In this document: positions 8,437 through 17,237 of the stretch, in pieces | How the letters are laid out: each line of letters opens with the position of its first letter | Numbering within the stretch: position 1 is the stretch's first letter | From: Nodularia sp. LEGE 06071 | GTDB lineage: Bacteria > Cyanobacteriota > Cyanobacteriia > Cyanobacteriales > Nostocaceae | Assembly: GCF_015207755.1 (NCBI RefSeq) | Contig: NZ_JADEWH010000012.1 | Span: forward strand, 62,001 to 126,000 | Direction: 5' to 3' | DNA length: 64,000 bases | Notes under the pieces: model-generated | What the model was told of the DNA's origin: nothing | The model's input: the letters and a program-made list of their open reading frames with translations, nothing else | Database searches by the model: none | Translations under genes and position numbers: made by a program

Positions 8437-9039
8437 CTAATAAAACATTAAGTGACGTAATATATATGCTATGACGCTAACAGCGCACACTACAGCTAGT
8501 TGACCGGGTAGCGCAAACCAAGAGTATCTGAGAATTGCTTGCATTAGAGCCAGATTCTCCGTACCTTTCCACTGAAAAAGATAACTGATGATCAAATAAG
8601 TCACACCGCAGAGGTGGACAGTTAACAAGCCACTTATACAACTAAAAGCTAGGGTTTCCAATCTAGGTCTAGCTTTAAAAGCCAAAGACCCACAAATCCA
8701 CGCTCCAGGAATAAAGCCTAGCAGATAGCCAAACTGAGATAGCTTGACATAACCAATACCGCCACCATCAGCAAATACAGGTAACAAGGTTAAACCCATA
8801 ACTAAATAGGCGATTTGCGATAGCGCACCAGCATTTTTCCCTCCTAAACAACCTACTAACAACACTGCACCAACTTGACAAGTGACACCCAGAGAAAAAG
8901 TCTGAATTCCGTGCTTACTCCAACTCCAAGGCCAGGCGATACCATAGGCTTCTAGGAAAGTCCCGCCCATTGTCAGGAGTAAGCCAACCATAGACCATAG
9001 TAATTGAACAGTTCCCACATTTCCAACGCTTCCAGCCAT
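8437..9039 (-). CDS. bioY: Biotin transporter BioY
   Basis: Substrate-binding membrane component (S component) of an ECF-type biotin importer. 200 aa from the ATG at 9039; the longer frame to 9060 begins with TTG. About six hydrophobic helices are present, with family features such as GLTLLPVFADGGGIGYV and FGYLLGFIPGAWICG. No bioM/N (ATPase/T component) genes are adjacent; cyanobacteria typically use BioY with shared or no energising module. The upstream region is the 1.1 kb gap with no recognisable biotin operator. Confidence 0.9.
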   Translation of the reverse strand: MAGSVGNVGTVQLLWSMVGLLLTMGGTFLEAYGIAWPWSWSKHGIQTFSLGVTCQVGAVLLVGCLGGKNAGALSQIAYLVMGLTLLPVFADGGGIGYVKLSQFGYLLGFIPGAWICGSLAFKARPRLETLAFSCISGLLTVHLCGVTYLIISYLFQWKGTENLALMQAILRYSWFALPGQLAVVCAVSVIAYILRHLMFY

Positions 9040-9422
9040 TTTACTTGCACAAATGCTCAAACAATGTTCAAAAAGACTATTTTCTGTGTTTGAGGCTCTA
9101 TTTTTAGCATAGGTTTATACATATTGGTCATACTTAACTAATGTTCATTGTTCATTATGACAAGTGAATCATATTTTTAGTTGATTGTGTACCTAGCACT
9201 CAGGGTTAATCTCTCTATGTCTCTTTGTTCTCTCAAGTCATAGTTTAATAACTACAAAAGATCAACAGAGAAAGAAATACAGCCATCATCAAAGGAGGAA
9301 TGTTACTCTTTTTACAGGTAATATCAGTGGCTAACAAGTTTTTCAGCCGTAAACACCCACAGATGAAATAGTTTTTTCCTGGGAGGCATTTAGAAAAAAG
9401 CTATTTTTACATTTATATATAA

Positions 9423-9641
9423 TTAACTAAAATCCCCAGTAATGGAAAATCCCAACCATTTACCACAGATATATCAGAACTACTATTTGCGGGAAAATTG
9501 CATTTGCAAATCAAGGAAGAAGTACGGCAACAATAAGATGCTACTGAGTTATGCTGTCAAGCTATCCAGAAATCTTTAGATGAGTTTTTTGATAATTTAA
9601 ATTTGTCTGACAAAAGTGCAATTATTACTAATAATTATTGA
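9423..9641 (+). pseudogene. Possible decayed gene in the 1.1 kb gap
   Basis: A 73-codon frame bounded by stops reads LTKIPSNGKSQPFTTDISEL...IKEEVRQQ, one internal TAA, then DATELCCQAIQKSLDEFFDN... to TGA at 9639-9641. Composition on both sides of the stop looks protein-like, but there is no start codon and I recognise no family. The rest of 9040-10203 is AT-rich without a convincing gene. About 9745-9785 contains a dispersed repeat (CTTGGCGACTTGGTGGTTCG), also found inverted at 21285-21326. Confidence 0.3.
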
Positions 9642-10203
9642 TACTCAATGGTCAATTCCTTATTAATAAAAAGTAAAATTAAATATTAATCAGCATTTAA
9701 TAAACAAGTTATATAGCAGTCCTAAATCAGTTGTGAACCACTTTACTTCTTCTCTTGGCGACCTTGGCGACTTGGTGGTTCGATAAATTCATAAATCAAA
9801 TAGGATGGCTATACAAGACGATTTAATGTATGTTTAGCAAGAAATAAAAGATATAGATTACTAGATTGAAAGGGTTTTTTAGTTTATTTTCTAGAATGGT
9901 CAGATTGAAAATAATAAAAACTATCTAAACTATTACAAGCTAATCAAAATATTATTCATTGTGCTTAATCTAAAAAATAACTAATCTATATTGTGAGATT
10001 AGGAGTAATTAAACCTTTTCTGGATTGCCAGAGATTGCATTAATTACTTAATGGTCAAGCCCATTAATCTCAATAGGCTAATAGCTAAGAAATAGCTTTA
10101 GCAATAGGACAAAAAAATAGATTCATGATGCTGGGTTAATTTGTCTAATTAATGTTCCAGCTTTAATGAAAATTTTATCCAATAAATAGGAGACTTTGGT
10201 CTG

Positions 10204-10839
10204 ATGGAAGATTCAATTGTTTTGATGGAAGATTCGATTAATGATGAGGGCGAAAACACTGCTACTGACAATGATGAAATGATTGATTTGCTTCGGCAAT
10301 CACCCTTTGCACCCTTGCTAGAAATTGACGGTGTAACCCCAGAAAGCTTAATCAGTTCTTTTGCCAGCGCTTTTGGCGACTCCGACTCTAGTATTGATCC
10401 TAGTGTGTTTGGTGAAGGTAGCGTCCCAGGTAGTGATCCCTTTGTTGGCTTTGGCGACCCGACGGCTGTAGCTAGCCCCTTGACTGGTGGTGTCAACCCC
10501 TGGGCTGTTATTGATACCGAAGATTTAAATGGCGGTGACTCCTTAAGTGGTGGTATGCCTAGCTCTGGTGGCGTTGGCATGGGTGGGGGCGACTCCTCCG
10601 GTGGCGGTATGCCTAGCTTCGGTGGCGGCGGCATGGGTGGCATGGGTGGGGGTGACTCCTCCGGTGGCGGTATGCCTAGCTTCGGTGGCGGCGGCATGGG
10701 TGGCGGCATGGGTGGGGGCGACTCCTTCGGTGGCGGCGGCATGGGTGGCGGCATGGGTGGGGGCGACTCCTCCGGTGGCGGTATGCCTAGCTTCGGTGGC
10801 GGCGGCATGGGTGGCATGGGTGGCGGCGGTTTCGGTTAA
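10204..10839 (+). CDS. Gly/Met/Ser-rich tandem-repeat protein
   Basis: 211 aa; AGGAG at 10188-10192 supports the ATG at 10204, and a second in-frame ATG at 10225 is part of a short duplication (MEDSIVL-MEDSIND). Residues 1-105 are acidic and non-repetitive (DEMIDLLRQSPFAPLLEIDG, later GGVNPWAVIDTED). Residues 109-211 are imperfect repeats of GGDSSGGGMPSFGGGGMGG. No signal peptide or membrane helix is seen. The opposite strand also has a long Pro-rich open frame, but ribosome site, terminator and composition favour this strand. Function unknown: a structural or phase-separating protein, or a leader with modified repeats, are possibilities only. It converges on the distal end of the scytonemin cluster. 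Confidence 0.7.
   Translation: MEDSIVLMEDSINDEGENTATDNDEMIDLLRQSPFAPLLEIDGVTPESLISSFASAFGDSDSSIDPSVFGEGSVPGSDPFVGFGDPTAVASPLTGGVNPWAVIDTEDLNGGDSLSGGMPSSGGVGMGGGDSSGGGMPSFGGGGMGGMGGGDSSGGGMPSFGGGGMGGGMGGGDSFGGGGMGGGMGGGDSSGGGMPSFGGGGMGGMGGGGFG
10528..10836 (+). repeat. In-gene tandem repeats encoding GGDSSGGGMPSFGGGGMGG
   Basis: About four full units of 57-66 bp plus partial ones, G-rich on this strand and nearly identical at the DNA level (GGTGGCGGTATGCCTAGCTT occurs several times). Such identity implies recent expansion or homogenisation and predicts length variation between strains. Confidence 0.85.
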
Positions 10840-10936
10840 CCGTAATTTTTCAACTGATAGCGGTAACCCGTTTGCTGATCACGTCGAGAAACCGTTTATT
10901 TAGTAGTAGTGATTATTCTGGAAATTTTTGTGAACT

Positions 10937-10964
10937 ACCCCAACTTACTAGCTGAAGTTGGGGT
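10937..10964 (+). terminator. Hairpin after the repeat-protein gene
   Basis: The arms ACCCCAACTT (10937-10946) and AAGTTGGGGT (10955-10964) pair over 10 bp with an 8-nt loop, followed by a short T-rich tract. About 100 bp past the stop at 10839. The rest of 10840-11218 holds dispersed repeats and the opposing terminator. Confidence 0.6.
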
Positions 10965-11156
10965 TATTCGTTAGCTGGAGAATAGGGAGTGGGGGAAGAA
11001 GCAGGGGGCAGGGGGGAAAATTGTGACTTCCCAATGTGACTAATGACCAATGACAAAGGACGACTCTAGCCAGTTAACTTTATTTACGCCGACCTACTTA
11101 TCCGTTTATGTCTTAACCTCCTTGGCGGTTGCTATATCTTTTGGAGGTTGGAAATG

Positions 11157-11196
11157 AAAAAAGAGAAAGTCCAGTGTTAACACTCAACTTTCTCTT
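11157..11196 (-). terminator. Intrinsic terminator at the end of the scytonemin cluster
   Basis: A 10-bp stem (AAGAGAAAGT at 11161-11170, complement at 11187-11196) is followed, reading the minus strand, by a T-run (A-run at 11157-11162 on plus). It lies about 20 bp past the stop of the DAHP synthase gene, the last gene of the cluster. Confidence 0.7.
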
Positions 11197-11218
11197 CGCA
11201 CGGTTAGTTTTATGCTAA

Positions 11219-12283
11219 TTAAACGGAAGTTACTAATGCAGGTATAGACCAGCGATTAACGACTTTGCCGAGAACAGACATTTCCTGTACTAAGCGATCA
11301 AATTTCTCTGGGGTGAGGGACTGAGGTCCGTCAGATAAAGCTCTAGCTGGATTGGGATGAACTTCAATCATTAAGGCATCTGTACCAGCTGCGATCGCAG
11401 CTAAAGCCATCGCTGGTACATACTCGGAATTACCAGTACCATGACTGGGGTCGATCATAATTGGGAGATGGGTGAGCGATCGCAATACTGGAATTACTGA
11501 TAAATCTAAAGTATTACGGGCATATTTAGCATCAAAGGTTCTAATCCCTCGCTCACAAAGAATCACGTTGGAATTTCCTGATGCCATAATGTATTCTGCT
11601 GCCATCAACCACTCGTCAATTGTGGCAGACATCCCTCGCTTGAGTAGCACTGGTTTATCTTGAGCGCCGACTTTTTTCAGCAGCGAGAAGTTGTGCATAT
11701 TCCGCGCTCCGATCTGAATTATGTCAGCGACTTTCGACACGGCGGGTAAATCGGCTGCATCCATTAACTCTGTGATGATGCCCAAACCAGTAGCTTCACG
11801 GGCTGCGGCTAACAAACCTAATGCACTTTCACCATACCCCTGAAAGGCATAGGGTGAAGTCCGGGGTTTGTAGGCTCCTCCACGCAAGAATTTTGCTCCG
11901 GCTGTCTTCACACGCTTTGCCGTTTCCACAATCATGGCTTCATTCTCAACGGAACATGGCCCCGCTACCACCACAATGGGATGATGCTCTCCGAAAGGGA
12001 CAAGACCGTTAGGTGTGGATACAATCACCTCGCTGGCTTCTCCATGTCGAAATTCCCGGCTAACTCGCTTGAAAGGTCGCTGCACTCGTAATACTTGTTG
12101 AATCCAAGGGTTTAACTCCTGGACTTGCAATGTATCGATGACAGATGTATCACCAATGATTCCCAGAATAGCTTTCTGCTGGCCGATGCTTTTTTCAACT
12201 GTGACTCCCCAAAGCTCGGTCAAATCTTGACATATCTGAGTGATTTCGCTCTCAGGTGTACCAGTTTTTAGGACTACAATCAT
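11219..12283 (-). CDS. aroG: DAHP synthase (3-deoxy-7-phosphoheptulonate synthase), type I-beta
   Basis: Condenses phosphoenolpyruvate and erythrose 4-phosphate, the first step of the shikimate pathway. 354 aa: an N-terminal ferredoxin-like ACT-type domain (about 1-75, MIVVLKTGTPESEITQICQD) precedes the TIM barrel (about 95-345, VVVAGPCSVENEAMI, KFLRGGAYKPRTSPYAFQG, and DPSHGTGNSEYV). This architecture is the AroF/Thermotoga-like class. As the last gene of the scytonemin cluster it corresponds to the gene called aroG in Nostoc punctiforme. It probably supplies extra shikimate flux for the indole and tyrosine-derived precursors rather than housekeeping synthesis; dedicated use is inferred from context. 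Confidence 0.93.
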   Translation of the reverse strand: MIVVLKTGTPESEITQICQDLTELWGVTVEKSIGQQKAILGIIGDTSVIDTLQVQELNPWIQQVLRVQRPFKRVSREFRHGEASEVIVSTPNGLVPFGEHHPIVVVAGPCSVENEAMIVETAKRVKTAGAKFLRGGAYKPRTSPYAFQGYGESALGLLAAAREATGLGIITELMDAADLPAVSKVADIIQIGARNMHNFSLLKKVGAQDKPVLLKRGMSATIDEWLMAAEYIMASGNSNVILCERGIRTFDAKYARNTLDLSVIPVLRSLTHLPIMIDPSHGTGNSEYVPAMALAAIAAGTDALMIEVHPNPARALSDGPQSLTPEKFDRLVQEMSVLGKVVNRWSIPALVTSV

Positions 12284-12305
12284 TTTCTTTTCCTTAAACT
12301 TAAAG

Positions 12306-13454
12306 TTATGAGTGCAAAAATTCGGCCAGTTGTTCTAACTTTGTCCAAGCTGCGCCGCTTTGCAGAACGTCTTGAGCCAGTACAAGATTTTTGACACAAC
12401 CTTCTAAAACATCCGTTGCTCCATCAATTGTTGCTGCAACTTGGAGTGCTAGGGCTGTATTTAAAGCGACTACATCTTGCTGCGCTTGAGTGCCTTTACC
12501 TTGGAGAACTGCTTGCAAAATCTCGGCATTTTCTTGAACATCTCCACCTCGTAAGGCCGCAGTGGGTGCAGAACTCAAACCAAGTTCTTGAGGATTGAGT
12601 ACTAAACGACGGACTTTTTTGTCTTGGAGTACAGCCAAGTCTGTTGAGTCTGCCAAGCCGGCTTCATCTAACCTTTCTCGCCCGTGGAGTGCGATCGCTT
12701 GCTGACATCCTAATTGTGATAATGCTTGAGCGATCGCTTCTAATAAATGGGGGTCGTTAACACCAATAATTTGCCCCGTGGGTCGCATAGGATTGACTAA
12801 AGGCCCCAGCAGGTTAAAAATAGTCCGTACTTTCAAAGTTTTGCGTAAAGCCGCCACCGCCTTGAGTGCTGGATGCCAACCAGGGGCAAACAAAAAGGTG
12901 ATGCCAACTTCACCCACAGCCGCTTGTACTTTCTCCTGACTAGCGTTGAGATTTATCCCCAAAGCTTCCAAGACATCGGCAGAACCAGTTTTACTAGATG
13001 CGGAACGATTACCATGCTTGGCAACTTTTACCCCTGCGGCTGCGGCCACAAAAGCCACAGCAGTGGAGATATTAAAGGTTGAAGCCCCATCTCCACCAGT
13101 TCCGCAGGTGTCAATCAGGGGAGTGGTGAGTAGGGAGTTACTTCGACTGCGCTCAGTAACCGGGGGAGTGGGCTTGCCTTGAGCGTAGTCGAATGGGGAA
13201 GAAGATTGGGATTGTAAGACGCTAGCCATACCCACCAATTCTGCGGCGGTGATGCCTTTGGCTTGAATGGCAGTTAAAATCGCTCCCGATAGTACGGGGG
13301 GAATGGCATCAATCAGCCAGCCTTGCATCAGATAAGCTGCTTGGGTAACTGTTAAGGATTGCCGATCAAGTAACTGCTGCAATAAAGCAGGCCAATTGTA
13401 GGAGTCAGGAGTGGGAATGTTTTGCCCAGGTGGAGTTTGAGTTATGGTTGTCAT
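12306..13454 (-). CDS. trpD: Anthranilate phosphoribosyltransferase with repeat-derived insertion
   Basis: Transfers phosphoribosyl from PRPP to anthranilate in tryptophan synthesis. 382 aa from the ATG at 13454 ([10 protein letters not shown]); the frame extends to 13529, but those 25 residues are not family-like. An N-terminal helical domain is followed by the PRPP loop [14 protein letters not shown], then [21 protein letters not shown] and [12 protein letters not shown]. Between VLQSQS and TPLIDTCG there is an extra segment of about 25 residues ([21 protein letters not shown] and following) encoded by a dispersed repeat at 13142-13193. The insertion is in frame and sits in a linker before the PRPP loop, so the enzyme may tolerate it. 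Confidence 0.93.
   Translation of the reverse strand: MTTITQTPPGQNIPTPDSYNWPALLQQLLDRQSLTVTQAAYLMQGWLIDAIPPVLSGAILTAIQAKGITAAELVGMASVLQSQSSSPFDYAQGKPTPPVTERSRSNSLLTTPLIDTCGTGGDGASTFNISTAVAFVAAAAGVKVAKHGNRSASSKTGSADVLEALGINLNASQEKVQAAVGEVGITFLFAPGWHPALKAVAALRKTLKVRTIFNLLGPLVNPMRPTGQIIGVNDPHLLEAIAQALSQLGCQQAIALHGRERLDEAGLADSTDLAVLQDKKVRRLVLNPQELGLSSAPTAALRGGDVQENAEILQAVLQGKGTQAQQDVVALNTALALQVAATIDGATDVLEGCVKNLVLAQDVLQSGAAWTKLEQLAEFLHS
13142..13193. repeat. Palindromic dispersed repeat inserted inside trpD
   Basis: The arms TTCGACTGCGCTCA (13142-13155) and TGAGCGTAGTCGAA (13180-13193) are inverted with two mismatches, flanked by GGGAGT-type heptamers. Same family as 1901-1955, 4407-4446 and 13650-13703. 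It is translated in frame as part of trpD. Confidence 0.8.
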
Positions 13455-13649
13455 TTCGATTTGAGGAAATGTCAGCGAATGGGTAAAAACGCGATGAATC
13501 AGCGTTAGGGGACGGGTGGGGACACCCATCCCACCAGAACATTTGTGAGATTTTTTGATTTGTCATTGCCGGACGCAGGGGAGCGGGGAGTACCGGAGCA
13601 AAGGGGAGTTAGAAATTACTTTAAACTTCCTTATTTCCTCTTCTCCCCT

Positions 13650-13703
13650 GCACCCCTTCGACTGCGCTCAGGGCAAGCCTGCCCCCTGCCCCCCTGCTTC
13701 TTC
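13650..13703. repeat. Dispersed repeat between trpD and trpB
   Basis: CCCTTCGACTGCGCTCAGGG, then CAAGCCTGCC and a run of CCCTGC-like units. Close to the element inside trpD 450 bp away. It lies in the 260 bp between the trpB stop and the trpD start. Confidence 0.65.
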
Positions 13704-13713
13704 GGTCAGTCCC

Positions 13714-14940
13714 TTAACTCAGGAATTTGGCTACGGTTTGCACATCTTTGTCGCCTCTGCCAGAGCAATTAATTACCAGGCGGGGACTACCATTGAGTTG
13801 AGGACAGAGGGTTTCTAAATAAGCGATCGCATGAGATGTTTCTAAAGCTGGAATAATCCCTTCTAGTTGGGAAAGTCTTTGAAAAGCATCCAAAGCTTGT
13901 TGGTCTGTGACGCTGTAATATTCAGCCCGACCCAGATCCTTTAAATAACTATGTTCTGGCCCCACACCGGGATAATCTAGTCCAGCACTAATGGAATGTG
14001 CTTCCACTACTTGACCATCATCATCTTGAAGTAAATAACTCATCGCCCCGTGCAGAACTCCCACTTTTCCCTGTGTTAAAGTTGCTGCGTGCTTATCTGT
14101 ATCTACACCCTCACCTGCTGCTTCTACTCCCACTAGGCGCACGGTCGGTTCATCCACAAATTCATGGAATAATCCCATTGCATTAGAACCGCCACCGACA
14201 CAAGCCAGGAGAATATCTGGTAATCCTCCCCACTTTTCCTGACACTGAACGCGCGTTTCTTTACCGATGACAGCGTGGAAATCACGCACGATCATGGGGT
14301 AAGGATGAGGTCCAGCCACAGAACCGAGAATGTAATGGGTGGTTTCTACATTTGTCACCCAATCCCGAATCGCCTCAGAAGTTGCATCCTTGAGGGTTCC
14401 GGTTCCTGCTTCTACAGGACGCACTTCTGCCCCCATTAGCTTCATCCGAAACACATTCAGGGCTTGGCGTTCCATGTCGTGGATGCCCATGTAAATCACA
14501 CACTCTAAACCAAATCGCGCACACACGGTAGCAGTGGCTACTCCATGCTGACCTGCGCCAGTTTCGGCAATAATCCGCTGTTTACCCATGCGTTTAGCTA
14601 GCAAACCCTGAGCCAAAGCGTTATTAATTTTGTGTGCGCCTGTATGATTTAAATCTTCTCGCTTTAAGTAAATTTGCACCCCTGTTCCATCAGGTCGAGC
14701 GTAGTGTGTGGTCAGGCGTTCGGCAAAATATAAGGGGCTGGGTCGTCCGACATAATCCCGGAGTAAGTTTTGCAGTTCTGCTTGGAAGCCTATATCATTG
14801 CGATATTGGTGAAATGCTGTTTCTAATTCACTTAATGCCGGCATGAGGGTTTCGGGGACGTATTTACCGCCAAATTTGCCAAATCTGCCTAAAGCGTCAG
14901 GTCGTACAGTTGCAGTATTGATGTCTTGTATGCTTACCAC
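13714..14940 (-). CDS. trpB: Tryptophan synthase beta chain
   Basis: PLP enzyme condensing indole with serine to give tryptophan; partner of TrpA. 408 aa, the normal length for TrpB1. The PLP lysine is Lys104 in [17 protein letters not shown], the phosphate loop is [10 protein letters not shown], and [11 protein letters not shown] is present. It lies between trpA and trpD in the scytonemin cluster. Scytonemin producers usually carry another trpB elsewhere, so this copy is probably pathway-dedicated (inference from context). Confidence 0.97.
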   Translation of the reverse strand: MVSIQDINTATVRPDALGRFGKFGGKYVPETLMPALSELETAFHQYRNDIGFQAELQNLLRDYVGRPSPLYFAERLTTHYARPDGTGVQIYLKREDLNHTGAHKINNALAQGLLAKRMGKQRIIAETGAGQHGVATATVCARFGLECVIYMGIHDMERQALNVFRMKLMGAEVRPVEAGTGTLKDATSEAIRDWVTNVETTHYILGSVAGPHPYPMIVRDFHAVIGKETRVQCQEKWGGLPDILLACVGGGSNAMGLFHEFVDEPTVRLVGVEAAGEGVDTDKHAATLTQGKVGVLHGAMSYLLQDDDGQVVEAHSISAGLDYPGVGPEHSYLKDLGRAEYYSVTDQQALDAFQRLSQLEGIIPALETSHAIAYLETLCPQLNGSPRLVINCSGRGDKDVQTVAKFLS

Positions 14941-14965
14941 TGGTTAAAATCCTTTAATTTATTAT

Positions 14966-15105
14966 TGAACCGCAGAGGCGCAGAGGGCGCAGAGAGAAGA
15001 AAAAATAAAATCAGAGTATGAAATGCCAAAATTACCTTTCTTTTTCTTTCTACCTTTGCGCCTTTGCGCCCTTCTCCCAAAGGGAGAGGCTAGCGCCAAT
15101 GCGTG
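14966..15105. repeat. Two dispersed repeats between trpB and trpA
   Basis: GCAGAGGCGCAGAGGGCGCA, then GAGAGAAG (14969-14998), is one copy of a family also at 24679-24709, 53886-53913 and 59646-59663. CTTCTCCCAAAGGGAGAGGC, then TAGCGCC (about 15070-15098), belongs to a second family also seen near 16070, 28200, 36770 and 49245. Confidence 0.6.
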
Positions 15106-15143
15106 AAACAAATTCATATTCTCAATCAGCAACGCCATAATTT

Positions 15144-15968
15144 TTAAGCAGAACCAACTTTTTGCAGAGATATGGAGGTAATTGCGGCTTTGAGTTCACG
15201 ACAAAGTTTTTCTACGGCTTGTAGTCCTTGGGTGGGGCTACCTTCAGCTAACCGTTTGACAAAGGCACTACCGACAATTACGGCATCTGCACCCCATTCT
15301 CTGACCTGTTGTGCTTGTTCTGGTGTGGAAATGCCAAAGCCAACGCCAATGGGTTTATCGGTGATGCTTCGCATCTCTGTGAGTAAATGCTGTACGCGGC
15401 TTTGCATTTGCGATCGCATTCCAGTGACTCCAGTTACACTGACAAGATAGATAAAACCTTGAGATTGACGCGCGATCGCAGTTATCCTATCCTGAGAACT
15501 AGTAGGGGCTACAAGCAGAATTACCTCAATCCCAAAGGCAGTAGCAGCTTGGATTAATTTCGCCGCCTCTTCCAAAGGTAAATCTGGTACTACCAACCCT
15601 CGCACCCCAGCCGCCACAATTTCGGCTAAAAATGCCTGAATACCCCGGTGCAGAATCGGATTGTAGTAAGTAAATAAAATTAACGGTGCTTTCAGTTGAG
15701 GACTGATATCGCGCAACATTTCTAGGACTTGTTCTAATTTAATTCCTGTTTGCAAAGCACGAGTTGCAGCTGCTTGAATCACAGGGCCATCTGCAAGGGG
15801 ATCAGAATAGGGAACGCCCAATTCAATGAAATCAGCCCCATTGCGATCTAAAATACGTAAAGCTTCAGCCGTGGTTGTTAAATCAGGGTCGCCAGCTGTG
15901 ATAAAGGGAATCAAAGCACATTGTTGGCGATCGCGTAAATATTGAAAACAATGAGAAATAGTAGCCAT
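15144..15968 (-). CDS. trpA: Tryptophan synthase alpha chain
   Basis: Cleaves indole-3-glycerol phosphate to indole and glyceraldehyde 3-phosphate. TIM barrel of 274 aa from the ATG at 15968; GAGGT lies about 11 nt before it but only 1-2 nt before the alternative ATG at 15977. The catalytic Glu and Asp are in [15 protein letters not shown], and the phosphate-binding end [12 protein letters not shown] is present. It stands between trpC and trpB, separated from trpC by a 392 bp spacer holding a 273 bp inverted-repeat element. Confidence 0.97.
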   Translation of the reverse strand: MATISHCFQYLRDRQQCALIPFITAGDPDLTTTAEALRILDRNGADFIELGVPYSDPLADGPVIQAAATRALQTGIKLEQVLEMLRDISPQLKAPLILFTYYNPILHRGIQAFLAEIVAAGVRGLVVPDLPLEEAAKLIQAATAFGIEVILLVAPTSSQDRITAIARQSQGFIYLVSVTGVTGMRSQMQSRVQHLLTEMRSITDKPIGVGFGISTPEQAQQVREWGADAVIVGSAFVKRLAEGSPTQGLQAVEKLCRELKAAITSISLQKVGSA

Positions 15969-16028
15969 CCTGATCATTCACCTCAAAATGGGTAATTGGT
16001 TATTGTGTTTGAGTCATTGAATTTTTAT

Positions 16029-16301
16029 AGGACTTACGCAAGAACTCTCTAAACCTCTTATTTCTTCTCTCTTTGGGAGAGGCTAGTACCGCAAGGCGGA
16101 AGTCAAAAGTCAAAAATCAAAAGTCAAAAAGCTTATAAAATGGGCTTTTCATGGATTTTGAATGGTCTGTTTATTTACGCCGACTTGTACTAGCGCCTTA
16201 AGCGTTGGCGAAGAGTGTTGCAGACAAGCCTCTCAAACAGAAGGCTTTATGCGGTTGCGGCCAGCCGCGTCTACGTTCTTTCATAATTTTGCGTAAGTCC
16301 T
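16029..16301. mobile_element. Possible MITE-like element, 273 bp
   Basis: AGGACTTACGCA (16029-16040) and TGCGTAAGTCCT (16290-16301) are perfect 12-bp terminal inverted repeats enclosing non-coding sequence. The same end motif (TTGCGTAAGTCCT) also occurs near 49320, so it is dispersed. Internally it carries the GGGAGAGGCTAG-type repeat and TTTATTTACGCCGAC, also near 11083. No target duplication could be assigned, so mobility is inferred only. Confidence 0.45.
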
Positions 16302-16360
16302 GTTCCACAACAATTGCGCCGCGCACATCTTCGCCACCTGAATCCGGCCTGATGCAATTA

Positions 16361-17185
16361 CTAAATATTCAAAAGACTACGCACAGCTGGTTTTATCTGG
16401 CTTTGTTTCACTAAAGATTCACCCACTAAAACTGCACGCGCCCCAGCCTCAGCCACAAAAGATAAATCAGCAGGTGTATATAGTCCCGATTCACTGACGA
16501 CTGTAATACTCAAGCTTTGTAATTGTGGCTGACGTTGTGTTAAAAGTTGCTGAGTTGTTTGTAAATCGACAGTAAAATCCTCCAAATTACGATTATTAAT
16601 TCCTACTAAACGCAGGTTGTCCAGCTTTAGCACCCGATCCAATTCCGTCAAGGTATGAACTTCCACAAGTGCATTCATCCCCAAATCGTGAATCACTGAC
16701 AAAAAGTGCTGGAGTTCTGTATCTGAGAGGATGGCGGCAATTAATAACACCGCATCTGCACCTGCTGTCCGTGCCAAATAAATTTGATAGGGGTCAATGA
16801 TGAACTCCTTGCACAGTAAGGGTAAAGCTACAGCAGCCCGCACAGCGCGGAGATTATCAAAACTACCTTGAAAGAACTTTTGATCAGTGAGGATGGATAG
16901 ACAGGCTGCACCACCTCGTTGGTATGCTTGTGCGATCGCTACCGGATCAAAATCCGCCCGGATGATCCCCCGACTAGGTGAAGCTTTTTTAACCTCAGCG
17001 ATTAAACACGGTTGACAGGGATTTTCTTGTAAAGCACTCAGGAAATTTCGCAGATTCGGAGCAGTATTTAACTGTTGTTGCAAAGCAGTTAAAGGTAATT
17101 TTTGCTGCATTTGTGCAACTTCTTCCCTTTTATGCAACACAATTTCTTCAAGAATGTGACGATGGATAGCAACTGGAATATTCAT
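16361..17185 (-). CDS. trpC: Indole-3-glycerol phosphate synthase
   Basis: Closes the indole ring from CdRP. 274 aa TIM barrel with [13 protein letters not shown] (catalytic Lys region), [26 protein letters not shown] and [12 protein letters not shown]. In the scytonemin context the published cyanobacterial work describes TrpC among dedicated precursor enzymes. It is 42 bp downstream of trpE/G, so the two are probably cotranscribed. Confidence 0.97.
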   Translation of the reverse strand: MNIPVAIHRHILEEIVLHKREEVAQMQQKLPLTALQQQLNTAPNLRNFLSALQENPCQPCLIAEVKKASPSRGIIRADFDPVAIAQAYQRGGAACLSILTDQKFFQGSFDNLRAVRAAVALPLLCKEFIIDPYQIYLARTAGADAVLLIAAILSDTELQHFLSVIHDLGMNALVEVHTLTELDRVLKLDNLRLVGINNRNLEDFTVDLQTTQQLLTQRQPQLQSLSITVVSESGLYTPADLSFVAEAGARAVLVGESLVKQSQIKPAVRSLLNI

Positions 17186-17200
17186 AAATTGCTAAATCGG

Positions 17201-17237
17201 AGATGACTAATGACCAATGACCAATGACTAATGACTA
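17201..17237. repeat. Heptamer tandem repeat TGACTAA/TGACCAA
   Basis: Five or so tandem heptamers (short tandemly repeated repetitive type, typical of heterocystous cyanobacteria). The run overlaps the end of trpE/G and supplies its stop. Shorter copies are near 1322, 11037 and 31634. Confidence 0.75.

Noticed and set aside
10149-10817. Long Pro-rich open frame on the minus strand opposite the Gly-rich gene
   Set aside because: It mirrors the repeat DNA; the plus strand has a ribosome site, a suitable terminator and a non-repetitive N-terminal part, while the minus frame has neither.
10528-10836. Gly-rich repeats considered as a RiPP core or silk gene
   Set aside because: No modifying enzyme or transporter gene lies beside it, and the composition alone does not support either; kept as unknown.
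14969-14998. GCAGAGGC repeats considered as a CRISPR array
   Set aside because: Units are directly adjacent 7-9-mers without spacers; this is a dispersed tandem repeat, as are the other copies.
16205-16414. 69-codon plus-strand frame between trpA and trpC
   Set aside because: It runs through the inverted-repeat element and into the 3' end of trpC; composition is that of repeats.
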